A stretch of 64,000 bases of DNA from Bradyrhizobium xenonodulans (GTDB lineage Bacteria; Pseudomonadota; Alphaproteobacteria; Rhizobiales; Xanthobacteraceae), in the NCBI RefSeq assembly GCF_027594865.1, contig NZ_CP089391.1, forward strand, positions 4,370,501 to 4,434,500, written 5' to 3'. The notes below the pieces were generated by a model. It was not told the origin of the DNA, did not search any database, and saw only the letters and a list, made by a program, of their open reading frames with translations. Positions within the stretch are counted from its first letter, which is position 1; every line of letters begins with the position of its first letter. Position numbers and translations under genes: made by a program. Below are positions 29,297 to 39,231 of the stretch, piece after piece.

Positions 29297-30616
29297 ATGA
29301 CGACCTCGCCCCAAGCGACCTCGCCGAGCGCAAACTCGGCCTCCGCGCCCCCTCGCCTCGCCATCGTCCTGTTCTCGCTCGCGATGGGCGGCTTTGCGAT
29401 CGGAACCACCGAATTCGCATCGATGAGTCTGCTGCCGTTCTTCGCCGCCGACCTCGGGATCAACGAGCCGACCGCGGGGCACGCGATCAGTGCCTATGCG
29501 CTCGGCGTCGTGCTGGGCGCGCCGCTGATCGCCGTGCTCGGCGCGCGGTTCGCGCGGCGCACGCAGCTCCTGGTCCTGATGGCCGTGTTCGCGCTCGGCA
29601 ACGCCCTCACCGCGCTTGCGCCTGGCTTTGGCTGGATGATCGCGGCCCGTTTCCTGGCGGGATTGCCGCACGGCGCCTATTTCGGCATCGCCGCGCTGGT
29701 CGCGGCCTCGCTCGTTCCGCATCACCGCCGTTCGCGGGCGATCGGCCAGGTGATGCTCGGCTTGACCGGCGCCACGATCGTCGGTGTGCCGCTGGCCAAC
29801 CTGATCGGCCAGGCGGTCGGCTGGCGCGCGAGCTTTGGCCTCGTGTCGGTGCTGGCATTGCTCACGGTGCTTTTGTGCGCCCTGTTCGCGCCGCGCGACA
29901 AGGCTGGCCGATCCGATCCGTTGCGCGAGCTCGGAGCGCTCCGAAGCGGCCGCGTTTGGATCACGCTCGCAATCGGCGCCATCGGCTTCGGCGGCATGTT
30001 CGCCGTCTACACTTATCTGGCGACGACGCTGATCGAGGTCACCAGGGTCAACCCCGCGGCCATTCCGTTCTTCCTCGCCGTGTTCGGCGTCGGCGCCACG
30101 CTCGGCAATCTGTTCGTGCCGCGCTTTGCCGACCGCGCCTTGATGCCGACGGCAGGCATCATCCTGCTGTTTGCTGCGGTGGCGCTGCTGGTGTTTCCGC
30201 TCGTCGCCGACAATCCCTGGCTGCTCGCGGTCGACATCTTCGCCATCGGCGCAAGCGTCTCGCTCGGCGCCATTCTCCAGACCCGGCTGATGGACGTCGC
30301 CGGCGAAGCACAGGCGCTCGCCGCCGCGCTGAACCACTCGGCCTTCAACACCGCCAACGCGCTCGGCCCGTTCCTGGGTGGCATCGCCATTCGCGAAGGG
30401 CTGGGCTGGACCTCCACCGGTCCCGTCGGGGCCGCGCTGGCGCTGCTCGGCTTCCTGATCTGGATTGTTGCCTGGCGCGACGCCGGATCTGCTCCGGTCG
30501 AGATCGCCTCGAGCGGCGACGCGGGTTCGCTGGAGAACGCGCCCGCAAGACCGGCGCCGCCGCTGGCGCCGGATCATCGAAGCCGCGCGAATTCCGCCAG
30601 GGATCCGGTGACATGA
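29297..30616 (+). CDS. MFS transporter, DHA1 drug/metabolite exporter type
   Basis: 439 residues from the ATG at 29297, with 12 expected membrane helices in two halves. The first helix contains GGFAIGTTEFASMSLLPFFA, a pattern typical of the AraJ/YdhP/NepI (DHA1) branch. The motif A region between helices 2 and 3 reads GARFARRTQLLVLM, and the helix 5 motif is LTGATIVGVPLANLIGQ. It probably exports a small metabolite or drug by proton antiport. A C-terminal tail of about 45 hydrophilic residues follows the last helix. An in-frame ATG at 29246 lacks a clear ribosome site. Confidence 0.85.
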   Translation: MTTSPQATSPSANSASAPPRLAIVLFSLAMGGFAIGTTEFASMSLLPFFAADLGINEPTAGHAISAYALGVVLGAPLIAVLGARFARRTQLLVLMAVFALGNALTALAPGFGWMIAARFLAGLPHGAYFGIAALVAASLVPHHRRSRAIGQVMLGLTGATIVGVPLANLIGQAVGWRASFGLVSVLALLTVLLCALFAPRDKAGRSDPLRELGALRSGRVWITLAIGAIGFGGMFAVYTYLATTLIEVTRVNPAAIPFFLAVFGVGATLGNLFVPRFADRALMPTAGIILLFAAVALLVFPLVADNPWLLAVDIFAIGASVSLGAILQTRLMDVAGEAQALAAALNHSAFNTANALGPFLGGIAIREGLGWTSTGPVGAALALLGFLIWIVAWRDAGSAPVEIASSGDAGSLENAPARPAPPLAPDHRSRANSARDPVT

Positions 30617-30730
30617 CGACCTGGACGAGCCGGAGGACGAGGCGGCGCCGCCATGCCACCGAAAGTTGAGGCCGGGCCGGACATCGTATAAATTGGGCAC
30701 CTGTCCTCACACGCGTGCCCCAATCATTTC

Positions 30731-31990
30731 ATGCTCGTCCGTCTCCTGTTTCTGATAGCCTTGCTGTCGATGTCCGGCGCATTGCATGCCGGAGAAAAGT
30801 CCGCCGAGAAGGCCGGATTTGCCTCGAAGCTGACGATCTATCTCGCCAAGGGCGCCCCCGATGCGTGCGGGCCGGGCTGCGACCGCTGGATCGCCATCGA
30901 GGGCGAGATTGATGGGGACGCCAGCCAGCGCATTCGCCGCTTCCTGGCCGGTGTCAAGGACACGCAGCGTCCGATCTACCTTCACTCGCCCGGTGGCAAC
31001 GTGGAGCAGTCCTACGTCATCGGCCGGCTGCTGCGCAGCCGCAAGGCGGTCGCGCGGGTCGGCCGGACGATTGCGACCGCGTGCGCGGCCGGCACCCAGG
31101 TCGACGCCGCATGCCTGAAGACGAAAGCCGCCAGCGGCGAGGTCGAAGCCGAGCTCACCACTTATCATGCGATGTGCAACTCGGCCTGCGGCTATCTGTT
31201 TCTCGGGGCGACATCACGCGAGGTGGCGCCCGACGCTGCGCTGGCGGTCCATAATTCCAGGCTGATTCTCGCCTTTCACGGGCATCCGGCCGCGGAGGCG
31301 GTCGCAGAATACAGACGGCGCCGGATCGCGAACGCCGACCGCGACCGCGCCGGATTCATTGCGGCGATGGGGATCAGCCGCGAGCTTGACGGGCTGATCC
31401 GGACCGTGAAGTTCGAAAACCTGCACATGCTGACGCGATCCGAGCTCTATCGTTTCGGCATCGACACGCGCCCGTTTGCCGAGGCGATGTGGCGGCTGGA
31501 GACGGGAGCGCGGCCATCCCTCAGCAAGCTCGCGGTGATGAAAAAGGAGAACGCCTCCTCGTTCCGGACGATGGAGTGGCGCATGTTTTGCGAAACCAGG
31601 AATCGCGTGCCGCTGATGTTCGCGGGCGAAATCGACGAGGCGAGCGTCGGCAAGAGCAATATCCTGATGACGGCGGACGCCGACGCGGACAAGGAAGCCG
31701 GAGGGTCTCCGCTACGGGCCGCGAAGTACGAGATGTGGAGCGGCAGCATCGACCCTGACATGGTCAAGGCGATCATGGCATCCCGCTCCCTGCATGTCCG
31801 GCAGACAATTTCGATGCCGGACGAAAAGGTGGACGTCACGAAGTTCGACATCGACCTGACGGGACTGGCATCGATGCGGACGCAGCTTGCGACGGCATGC
31901 GCATCGGTGCCGGCCAAGCCGAAGAATCCCTGGCCGGCCGTTCCGTTCCCGAACGTCAGCTCAAGGCCTCCGGCCGTGCCGGCGCCGTGA
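30731..31990 (+). CDS. Secreted ClpP-fold protein (COG3904-like)
   Basis: 419 residues with a signal peptide (MLVRLLFLIALLSMSGALHA-GEKS). Residues about 35-180 have the pattern of the ClpP/crotonase fold: IYLHSPGGNVEQSYVIGRLL (SPGG at 86-89, oxyanion loop), then CNSACGYLFLGA with Ser151 at the nucleophile position, then VHNS with His174. This matches uncharacterised periplasmic ClpP-like proteins. Two cysteines flank the Ser. The C-terminal 240 residues are not recognised and end in a Pro-rich tail. It may be a periplasmic serine protease or an inactive relative. Confidence 0.7.
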   Translation: MLVRLLFLIALLSMSGALHAGEKSAEKAGFASKLTIYLAKGAPDACGPGCDRWIAIEGEIDGDASQRIRRFLAGVKDTQRPIYLHSPGGNVEQSYVIGRLLRSRKAVARVGRTIATACAAGTQVDAACLKTKAASGEVEAELTTYHAMCNSACGYLFLGATSREVAPDAALAVHNSRLILAFHGHPAAEAVAEYRRRRIANADRDRAGFIAAMGISRELDGLIRTVKFENLHMLTRSELYRFGIDTRPFAEAMWRLETGARPSLSKLAVMKKENASSFRTMEWRMFCETRNRVPLMFAGEIDEASVGKSNILMTADADADKEAGGSPLRAAKYEMWSGSIDPDMVKAIMASRSLHVRQTISMPDEKVDVTKFDIDLTGLASMRTQLATACASVPAKPKNPWPAVPFPNVSSRPPAVPAP

Positions 31991-32047
31991 CGCAAGGGAC
32001 GCAACGAGCAGCCCCGTGGATCAACCCTCAGAAACTGAGTCCCCGCG

Positions 32048-32821
32048 CTACACCGGCGTGTAGATCACCAGCTTCAGCGCGGGGTCGTCATTGGCCTGAA
32101 AGCTCGTGTGCTCGAAATTCAGCACGCCCAGGGTCGGATGCGACATCGTCTTGCGGCCCGAGATGGTGCCGCGGACATCGTGCGCTTCCCACCATTTGAC
32201 GAACTCCGGACTGCCCTGGCGCAGCCGCGCCAGCAATTCCGCGAAGGCGGGATCGCCGGCCCAGACGTCATGGGTCGCGCGAAACATCGCCACCATGCCC
32301 TTGGCGATGTCGGTCCAGCCTGCACCGTAAAGCTTTCGCCGCTGCTTGTCGGTCATGACTAGGAGCAACGTGTTGCGATCCCGCTCCGGCAATTGCCCGA
32401 ATGCGAACACCTCCTCGGCCGCGTCGTTCCAGGCCAGCACGTCCCAGCGCCGCCCGGTGATGTAGGCCGGCTGGTTCAGGCTCTCGATCATCCGCCGGAT
32501 GGAGGGAGGCACGATCTCGCGTGTGAACGCGCGTCTGTCGCCGTCGCGCGCCAGCGCCTTCAGATGCGCATGCTCGGTCTTGCTGAGGCGCAGCGCGCGG
32601 GCCAGCGCATCGACGGTGGTGACCGACGGGCTGACAGTGCGGCCCTGCTCGAGGCGGATGTACCAGTCGACCCCGATGCCGGCGAGCTGCGCGACCTCCT
32701 CGCGGCGGAGCCCCGCGGTGCGGCGCCGGCTGCCCGCGGGCAGCCCGACACTCTTCGGCGTCAGCTTTTCGCGGCGGGAGCGGAGGAAATCGCCGAATTC
32801 GACGCGGCGTGGATCGGCCAT
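32048..32821 (-). CDS. Helix-turn-helix transcriptional regulator with MmyB-like ligand domain
   Basis: 257 residues from the ATG at 32821; the frame is open to 32899 without support. The N-terminal XRE-type HTH runs over residues 8-85, including RRTAGLRREEVAQLAGIGVD and YIRLEQGRTVSPS. The C-terminal MmyB-like PAS-fold domain (PAYITGRRWDVLAWNDAAEE, then GHPTLGVLNFEH-type end) normally binds a fatty acid-like ligand. It is transcribed away from the oxidoreductase gene at 32941, with 119 bases between the starts, so it is likely the regulator of that gene. Confidence 0.88.
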   Translation of the reverse strand: MADPRRVEFGDFLRSRREKLTPKSVGLPAGSRRRTAGLRREEVAQLAGIGVDWYIRLEQGRTVSPSVTTVDALARALRLSKTEHAHLKALARDGDRRAFTREIVPPSIRRMIESLNQPAYITGRRWDVLAWNDAAEEVFAFGQLPERDRNTLLLVMTDKQRRKLYGAGWTDIAKGMVAMFRATHDVWAGDPAFAELLARLRQGSPEFVKWWEAHDVRGTISGRKTMSHPTLGVLNFEHTSFQANDDPALKLVIYTPV

Positions 32822-32940
32822 GATGTCGCTTCCCCGATGGAGGGCCTTGGCAATACTAGGATAATACCAGGCCTTCCTGGCTCTTCCAAGGCGGCGCATA
32901 TGGGCTTCACCCGAGTTCGAGGTGCAGGAAGGACGAAGCC

Positions 32941-34020
32941 ATGAAAGCTGCCGTGCTCAAATCCTTTGGATCGCGGCTCGCGATCGAGAATGTCCCGGAC
33001 CCGGTGCTCGGCACCGGCGAGGTCATCGTGGACGTCGTCGCGACGCGCGTGCTGTCCTACATGAACGAGGTCTTCGACGGGACGCGCAATTATGCGCTCG
33101 ACCTGCCGATCATCCCGGGCCCCGGCGGCATCGGCCGGGTGCGCGCGATCGGCCCGGACGCAACCAAGCTCATGATCGGCGACTGGGTGTTCTGTGATCC
33201 GACGGTGCGTTCGCGGGACGACGCCATTGCGCCCGATATCGCCCTGCAAGGACTGACTGCCGCCGGTCCCGGCGGCATGCGCCTGCAAAACCATTTTCGC
33301 CACGGCTCTTTTGCCGAGCAGATGCGGGTGCCGACCGAGAACGTCACACGCCTCGGCGCGATCACGTCGGAAGAGGCCACGCAATGGTGCGCGCTGGGCA
33401 CGCTGCTGGTGCCCTATGGCGGTTTCCTCGCGGCCAACCTTCAACCCGGCGAGACTGTGCTCGTGAGCGGCGCCACCGGCAATTTTGGCAGCGCGGCGGT
33501 GTCGGTTGCACTCGCGATGGGCGCGGCCTGCGTGGTCGCGCCCGGCCGCAACGCGACGATTCTGGCCGACCTCGTCCGCCGCTTCGGCGAACGGGTGAAA
33601 CCGGTCAAGCTCACCGGCAACGAGAGCGAGGACTGCGAAGCCATGAAGCGTGCGGCACCCGGTTCGATCGACTGCGTGTTCGACATCATGCCGCCCTCGG
33701 TCAGCCCGAATGTGGTGCGCGCGGCGGTCATGACGGTGCGCGCTTACGGACGGGTGGTGTTGATGGGCGGCGTCGGCATGGCGGGCGGTGCCAGCCTCGA
33801 GCTGCCCTACCCCTGGATCATGCGCAACTGCATCAGCATCCACGGCGTCTGGATGTACCCACCGGACGCAGCGAGCCGCCTCATCGCGCTGGTGCGCGCG
33901 GGCCTGCTGCGGCTCGACGAATATGAGACCGCGGCGTTCGACCTCGATCACGCCAACGCGGCGGTGGACCACGCCGCGGCCCATGGCGGACCGTTCAGAT
34001 TGACGGTGATCAGGCCGTAA
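32941..34020 (+). CDS. Medium-chain dehydrogenase/reductase, zinc-free alcohol dehydrogenase-like
   Basis: 359 residues with an N-terminal GroES-like domain (LPIIPGPGGIGRVRAIG) and a Rossmann domain with ETVLVSGATGNFGSAAVSVA (dinucleotide site). The catalytic zinc Cys and the four-Cys structural loop of true alcohol dehydrogenases are absent, so it belongs with quinone-oxidoreductase-like MDR enzymes. It is divergent from an MmyB-type regulator, an arrangement common for induced detoxification enzymes. Substrate unknown. Confidence 0.85.
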   Translation: MKAAVLKSFGSRLAIENVPDPVLGTGEVIVDVVATRVLSYMNEVFDGTRNYALDLPIIPGPGGIGRVRAIGPDATKLMIGDWVFCDPTVRSRDDAIAPDIALQGLTAAGPGGMRLQNHFRHGSFAEQMRVPTENVTRLGAITSEEATQWCALGTLLVPYGGFLAANLQPGETVLVSGATGNFGSAAVSVALAMGAACVVAPGRNATILADLVRRFGERVKPVKLTGNESEDCEAMKRAAPGSIDCVFDIMPPSVSPNVVRAAVMTVRAYGRVVLMGGVGMAGGASLELPYPWIMRNCISIHGVWMYPPDAASRLIALVRAGLLRLDEYETAAFDLDHANAAVDHAAAHGGPFRLTVIRP

Positions 34021-34082
34021 AGCCCCAAGGCGGCGGCGATGCGCCGTCGTCGATTTTTTCGGCAGTCCCGCCAGGCACTTGG

Positions 34083-34117
34083 CTACTGTGCATGGGGTTG
34101 TTTTCGCAGTTTTTGTT
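34083..34117 (-). repeat. 35-base repeat, copy 1, at the lolD stop codon
   Basis: An exact 35-base sequence (minus strand begins AACAAAAACTGCGAAAACAA) that occurs again at 49953-49987 in the opposite orientation. Here it starts with the last two bases of the lolD TAA. Both copies follow a stop codon in the sense orientation of the gene, so the repeat may belong to mRNA 3' ends. Confidence 0.85.
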
Positions 34118-34820
34118 ATTCGAGCTCGACGACCTGACCGTTCGACAGCGACACGCGCCGGTCCATGCGGCCGGCCAGCTCCATGTTGTGGGTCGCGATC
34201 AGCATCGACACCTGGGTCGCCTTGACGAGCTGCATCAGGGCCTGGAACACGTGATCGGCGGTGTGCGGATCGAGATTGCCGGTCGGCTCGTCCGCAAACA
34301 GCACCTTCGGCGCATTGGCCACCGCGCGCGCAATCGCGACGCGCTGCTGCTCGCCGCCCGACAGCTCGGCCGGGCGATGGGTGATGCGGTCGCCGAGGCC
34401 GAGATAGCCGAGAATCTCCTTGGCGCGCTTGACGCTCTCGGACTTCTTCAGGCCGCGGATCATTTGCGGCATCATGACGTTCTCGAGCGCCGAGAACTCC
34501 GGCAGCAGCCGGTGCGACTGGTAGACGAAGCCGATGTCGGTGCGGCGAAGCTGGGTGCGCTCGATGTCGGGCAGTTGCGAGGTCGGTGCGCCCGAGACAT
34601 AGACCTCGCCGGAATCGGGCGCTTCCAAAAGCCCCGCGATGTGCAGCAGCGTCGATTTGCCGGAGCCCGACGGCGCCACCAGCGCAACCGACTGGCCCGC
34701 CCACAGCGCGAGCTTGGCGCCGTCGAGGATCGTCAGCGGCACCTCGCCCTGCAAGTACTGCCGCTTTATCTCGTGGAGATAAATGACCGGTACATCCTCA
34801 GCCCCCTGCTGCTGCTCCAT
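34116..34820 (-). CDS. lolD: Lipoprotein-releasing ABC transporter ATPase
   Basis: ATPase of the Lol system, which extracts outer-membrane lipoproteins from the inner membrane. 234 residues. Walker A is APSGSGKST, Walker [12 protein letters not shown], and the signature [19 protein letters not shown]. The LolD-type Q-loop region [25 protein letters not shown] is well matched. It lies 7 bases after the permease gene. Confidence 0.94.
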   Translation of the reverse strand: MEQQQGAEDVPVIYLHEIKRQYLQGEVPLTILDGAKLALWAGQSVALVAPSGSGKSTLLHIAGLLEAPDSGEVYVSGAPTSQLPDIERTQLRRTDIGFVYQSHRLLPEFSALENVMMPQMIRGLKKSESVKRAKEILGYLGLGDRITHRPAELSGGEQQRVAIARAVANAPKVLFADEPTGNLDPHTADHVFQALMQLVKATQVSMLIATHNMELAGRMDRRVSLSNGQVVELE

Positions 34821-34827
34821 CAGCCCC

Positions 34828-36108
34828 TCACTCGTACCGCAGCGCTTCGACGGGATCGAGGCGCGCGGCGCGCCACGACGGGTACAGCGTCGCCAGGAAC
34901 GACAGCGTCAGCGCCATGATGACGACCGCCGAGGTCTCGCCGATATCGATCTCGGCCGGCAGCTTCGACAGGAAATAGAGCTCCGGCGAGAACAGCTCCG
35001 TGCTGGTCAGCCAGGACAGGAATTGCCGGATCGACTCGATGTTGAGGCAGATCACGAGGCCGACGAAGAAGCCGACCATCGTGCCGACCACGCCGATCGA
35101 GGCGCCCGTGATCAGGAAGATCCGCATGATCGCGCCTTGCGAGGCCCCCATCGTGCGCAGGATCGCGATGTCGCTGCCCTTGTCCTTCACCAGCATGATC
35201 AGGCCGGAGACGATGTTGAGGGCGGCGACCAGCACGATCATGGTCAGGATCAGGAACATCACGTTGCGCTCGACCTGAAGCGCGTTGAAGAAGGTCGAGT
35301 TGCGCTGCCGCCAGTCGACCAGGAACACCGGCCGCCCCGCCGCCTCCGTCACCGCCTTGCGGAAGGCGTCGATCTTGTCGGGGTTGGTGGTGAACACCTC
35401 GATCGAGGTGACGTCGTTGCTGCGGTTGAAATAGGCCTGCGCTTCCGCCAGCGGCATGAACACGAAGCCGAGATCGTATTCGGACATGCCGATCTCGAAC
35501 ACGGCGACGATCTTGTACGGCTTGATGCGCGGCGTCGTGCCCATCGGGGTGACCGCGCCTTTCGGCGCCACCAGCGTCACACTGTCCCCCGCATGCAGCG
35601 AGAGCTGGTCGGCGAGCCGCCGGCCGATCGCGACGCCCTGCCCGTCGTCGAAGCCCTCGAGCGAGCCCTGCTTGATGTTCTTGGCGATCGAGGTGAGGTT
35701 GTTGAGGTCGTCGGAGCGGATGCCGCGCACCAGCACGCCCGAGGCGTTCCACGGCGACGACGCCAGTGCCTGACCGTCGACCACGGGGGCAGCAAGCCGG
35801 ATGCCCTGGACCTGGCTGAGGCGGTCGGCGACGTCCTTCCAGTCGGTCAGCGGCGATTCCAGCGGCTGCACCAGGATATGACCGTTCAGCCCTAAGATCT
35901 TGTCGAGCAGCTCTTTCCGGAAGCCGTTCATGACGGCCATGACGATGATCAGCGTCGCCACGCCCAGCATGATGCCAAGGAACGAGAACCCGGCAATGAC
36001 CGAGATGAATCCCTCCTTGCGGCGCGCCCGCAAATAGCGCGCCGACAGCATCCACTCGAAGGGCGCAAAAGGCGCGGTTGGCTTGGTCTCGGTCATGGTT
36101 TCATCCAT
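34828..36108 (-). CDS. lolC: Lipoprotein-releasing ABC transporter permease (LolC/LolE family)
   Basis: 426 residues with the LolCE layout: one membrane helix near the N-terminus ([20 protein letters not shown]), a large periplasmic domain to about residue 270, then three helices ([19 protein letters not shown] and two more) and the C-terminal [18 protein letters not shown]. Only one permease gene accompanies lolD, so the transporter should be a homodimer, as in LolF-type systems, unless a second gene exists elsewhere. An alternative start is the ATG at 36096. Confidence 0.92.
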   Translation of the reverse strand: MDETMTETKPTAPFAPFEWMLSARYLRARRKEGFISVIAGFSFLGIMLGVATLIIVMAVMNGFRKELLDKILGLNGHILVQPLESPLTDWKDVADRLSQVQGIRLAAPVVDGQALASSPWNASGVLVRGIRSDDLNNLTSIAKNIKQGSLEGFDDGQGVAIGRRLADQLSLHAGDSVTLVAPKGAVTPMGTTPRIKPYKIVAVFEIGMSEYDLGFVFMPLAEAQAYFNRSNDVTSIEVFTTNPDKIDAFRKAVTEAAGRPVFLVDWRQRNSTFFNALQVERNVMFLILTMIVLVAALNIVSGLIMLVKDKGSDIAILRTMGASQGAIMRIFLITGASIGVVGTMVGFFVGLVICLNIESIRQFLSWLTSTELFSPELYFLSKLPAEIDIGETSAVVIMALTLSFLATLYPSWRAARLDPVEALRYE

Positions 36109-36197
36109 CGCTCGATAATCCCATGATTCGGGGTCAAATGTGGCCGGATTACCGACCCACTATCGCGCGATGAACACTATTCAACCGACCAGCCTTA

Positions 36198-37517
36198 TCA
36201 GCCCACAAGTCTTGCGACTGCGTCCGCAGGCGACATGGTCTCGCGTGAGCCGTCACTGCGCTTCTTGATCTCGACCTTGCCCTCGGCCAGTCCCTTCGGC
36301 CCGATCATGATCTGCCAGGGAATGCCGATCAGGTCGGCGGCGGCGAATTTGGCCCCGGCGCGCTGGTCGGTGTCGTCATAGAGCACGTCGACGCCCTTGG
36401 CGGTGAGCTCGGCATAGAGCTTCTCGCAGGCCGCATCGACCGCGGCATCGCCCTGCTTGAGGTTGAGGATCGACACGCGGAACGGCGCCACCGCCTCCGG
36501 CCATTTGATGCCGGCATCGTCATGACAGGCTTCGATGATGGCGCCTAGCAGGCGCGAGACGCCGACACCATAGGAGCCGCCATGGATCGGCACGTCGACG
36601 CCGTCGGGCCCAGCCACCAGCGCCTTCATGGCGTCGGAATACTTCGTGCCGAAATAGAATATCTGGCCGACCTCGATGCCGCGGGTATTCACCCGCTTGT
36701 CCGCCGGCACTTCCTGCTCGAAGCGTGCGGCGTCGTGGACGTCTTCCGTCGCGGCGTAGACCGAGGTCCACTGCTTGATGATCGGCGTCAGGTCGCTGTC
36801 ATAATCGACGTCCTCGCCCGGCACCGGCAGGTCCAGCACGTCGCGATTGATGAAAACGCCGGATTCGCCGGTCTCGGCCAGCACGATGAACTCGTGGCTG
36901 AGATCGCCGCCGATCGGGCCGGTCTCGGCACGCATCGGGATCGCCTTCAGCCCCATCCGCGCGAAGGTGCGCAAATACGCGACGAACATCTTGTTGTAGG
37001 CGACGCGTGCCGCAGCCTCGTTGAGGTCGAACGAGTAAGCGTCCTTCATCAGGAACTCGCGGCCGCGCATCACACCGAAACGCGGACGCTGCTCGTCGCG
37101 GAATTTCCATTGAATATGATAGAGATTGAGCGGCAGGTTCTTGTACGACTTGACGTAGGCGCGGAAGATCTCGGTGATCATTTCCTCGTTGGTCGGCCCG
37201 TACAGCAGCTCGCGCTTGTGGCGGTCGGCGATGCGCAGCATCTCCGGACCGTAGGCGTCGTAGCGGCCGCTCTCGCGCCAGAGGTCGGCGAGCTGGAGCG
37301 TCGGCATCAACAGCTCCAGCGCGCCGGAGCGGTCTTGCTCCTCGCGCACGATCTGCTCGATCTTCTTCAAGACGCGGAAGCCCAGCGGCAGCCAGGCATA
37401 GATGCCCGCCGCCTCCTGCCGGATCATCCCGGCGCGGAGCATCAGCCGGTGCGAGACGATCTCCGCCTCTTTCGGATTTTCCTTCAGGATGGGCAGAAAG
37501 AACCGCGACAACCGCAT
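36198..37517 (-). CDS. proS: Prolyl-tRNA synthetase (short alphaproteobacterial type)
   Basis: Class II aminoacyl-tRNA synthetase charging tRNA-Pro. 439 residues: the ~180-residue editing insert found in E. coli ProRS is absent, as is usual for alphaproteobacteria. Motif 1 is around [20 protein letters not shown], motif 2 [24 protein letters not shown], motif 3 [15 protein letters not shown]. The C-terminal anticodon domain ends in DAVARLVG. It is 89 bases upstream of the Lol permease on the same strand. Confidence 0.95.
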   Translation of the reverse strand: MRLSRFFLPILKENPKEAEIVSHRLMLRAGMIRQEAAGIYAWLPLGFRVLKKIEQIVREEQDRSGALELLMPTLQLADLWRESGRYDAYGPEMLRIADRHKRELLYGPTNEEMITEIFRAYVKSYKNLPLNLYHIQWKFRDEQRPRFGVMRGREFLMKDAYSFDLNEAAARVAYNKMFVAYLRTFARMGLKAIPMRAETGPIGGDLSHEFIVLAETGESGVFINRDVLDLPVPGEDVDYDSDLTPIIKQWTSVYAATEDVHDAARFEQEVPADKRVNTRGIEVGQIFYFGTKYSDAMKALVAGPDGVDVPIHGGSYGVGVSRLLGAIIEACHDDAGIKWPEAVAPFRVSILNLKQGDAAVDAACEKLYAELTAKGVDVLYDDTDQRAGAKFAAADLIGIPWQIMIGPKGLAEGKVEIKKRSDGSRETMSPADAVARLVG

Positions 37518-37591
37518 GGCAATACTCTGGGAATCAGTGGTGGGTTGCAGTGAAACCGGATTGAGAGCGAAAACACAAGACCGGGAATGAG

Positions 37592-37610
37592 GAAAAGCCG
37601 CTAACGCGGC
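37592..37610 (-). terminator. Intrinsic terminator of the copper operon
   Basis: The minus strand reads GCCGC GTTA GCGGC TTTT (37610-37593), a 5-base GC stem, tetraloop and short T run, about 60 bases beyond the stop of the CopC-CopD gene and before the proS gene on the same strand. Confidence 0.6.
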
Positions 37611-37668
37611 GGAATTCCTGTCATTTTTCCGTCGACTTCAGATTCAGCTTGAGGTGCCCGGCCGCCAA

Positions 37669-39231
37669 CTACGGTTGCGCCACGTCGAGCTCATCCTCCA
37701 GCGCGATCGTCTCGAAATCGGTCACCAGCGCGTCGACCCGCACATGCCAGCGGCCGGCGAAGGGAAGCTCGACCTTGCGCACATGCCAGTAGCCGTCCGG
37801 CCCGATCTCCGCGGCGCGTTCCATCGGCTCGATGCCGCGTTCGGGCAGGCTCAGGGTCAGCGTGACCTCCTTGGCCGTGAGCGGCGTCGCATCGCCTGTC
37901 ATGAGTTGGAGCACGAAATCATCGATACCCGCCTTCCCCGGCGAGACCAGCACCTGGAACATCGCCTTGTCGGTGTGGATATGAATGGCCAGCGGCGTCT
38001 CCGGAACGATGGTCCGCGGCGGCGGCGTGAACCGCCAGCCGGCGACGGCGGCGAAGATGGCGAGTGCGATGGCGCACTCAAGCAGGATCGAGCGCCTGAG
38101 CGCGGCCGCCGCTTTCTCGTCTCGCGCCAAGCCTGGCGTCAGCCGGAACCGATTGAGCGCGGCAAGCGCCAGCAGCAGGGTGACCAGCGCGAGCTTGATC
38201 GCGAGAATGAGCCCGTAACGCGTCTCGACCAGCGCGGACAGCTTTTCGAGCTGGACGATCGCGAGCCCGAGCCCGGTCAATGCCAGCAAGCCAACCGCCG
38301 GCGCAGCAATGCGCGAGAAGCGGTTCACGACGGGCAGTGCTGCCGCCGCTTGTTTCGACACCAGCACGGCGAGCGGCACGAGGGCCCCGATCCACAAGGC
38401 GACGCCGAGGCCGTGAAGGAAGATCGCAGGTCGCGTCAACATCTCAGGCGGTGCCGTCGCGGCGTGCCCGGTCATCGCGAGCGACAGGCCGACGCCGACG
38501 AAGGCGATGACCGCAAGAGCGCGTGCGTACCACGCGCTGCGCAACGCGATCAACGCGAGCAGCATCGCAGCGATGGCAACCAGCAGCGCGGGGCCGGTGC
38601 TGGTCGCGAATGCGACCTTCCATGGAGATGCCCTCGCGAGAGCCGCAAGCGGCAGGCCGAGGAGATCGAGACCCAGCGCACCAAGGGACGCCACCGCGCT
38701 CGGAAGGCCGATCACGAGCGCTATGCGCGGCACGGTCATACCGGTCATCGACCGCGCCACCCAGCGCGCAAAGAACACGCCGCCGACGCCGACAAACAGC
38801 CCGAGATAGAGGCCGACCCGCGCCAGCCAGATCAGCACGTTCAATCCGCCGTCCACATTGGCCGGAGGCTGCGTCCCCGTCGGCATGCCGATCGAGAAAA
38901 TCACGGATCCCGCGACGGGATGACCATCCTGCGAGATCACGCGATAGCTCACCACCACTGTACCCTGCGGCAGGTCCGGCGGCATCGCGACCGAGATCGT
39001 CTCGCCCGATGCGCTGACGCGCGCATCGTCCCGCGCCCTGCCCGCGCCGTCGATCAGCCGGATCGCGCCCGGTGCCACCGCTTCGTTGAAGCGCAGCTCG
39101 ACCGCCTTCGGCGCGGTCGCAAGCCTGCTGCCGCTCGCCGGCTCGACCGCGACGAGCGCGGCGTGCGCCGACGCCCCGGTCGCGAAGCCGATCACGAGAA
39201 GCAGCGTCGCGAGCGCGGCGAGCAGGCGCAT
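37669..39231 (-). CDS. pcuE: CopC-CopD fusion copper transport protein (YcnJ/PcuE-like)
   Basis: 520 residues. A signal peptide (MRLLAALATLLLVIGFATGASA) leads to a mature N-terminus HAALVAVEPASGS, the CopC domain whose N-terminal His can form a copper-binding histidine brace. From about residue 135 a CopD membrane domain of eight helices follows. The last 110 residues (from PLAIHIHTDKAMFQVLVSP) form a periplasmic YtkA/FixH-like domain resembling the separate protein encoded at 39770. Likely role: copper import across the inner membrane. The start overlaps the ycnI-like stop (TGATG). Bradyrhizobium PcuE is described as YcnJ-like; the symbol is by analogy. Confidence 0.82.
   Translation of the reverse strand: MRLLAALATLLLVIGFATGASAHAALVAVEPASGSRLATAPKAVELRFNEAVAPGAIRLIDGAGRARDDARVSASGETISVAMPPDLPQGTVVVSYRVISQDGHPVAGSVIFSIGMPTGTQPPANVDGGLNVLIWLARVGLYLGLFVGVGGVFFARWVARSMTGMTVPRIALVIGLPSAVASLGALGLDLLGLPLAALARASPWKVAFATSTGPALLVAIAAMLLALIALRSAWYARALAVIAFVGVGLSLAMTGHAATAPPEMLTRPAIFLHGLGVALWIGALVPLAVLVSKQAAAALPVVNRFSRIAAPAVGLLALTGLGLAIVQLEKLSALVETRYGLILAIKLALVTLLLALAALNRFRLTPGLARDEKAAAALRRSILLECAIALAIFAAVAGWRFTPPPRTIVPETPLAIHIHTDKAMFQVLVSPGKAGIDDFVLQLMTGDATPLTAKEVTLTLSLPERGIEPMERAAEIGPDGYWHVRKVELPFAGRWHVRVDALVTDFETIALEDELDVAQP

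Noticed and set aside
28913..30700. 595-codon open frame opposite the MFS gene
   Set aside because: Charged repetitive composition and no recognisable features; the plus-strand transporter is clear.
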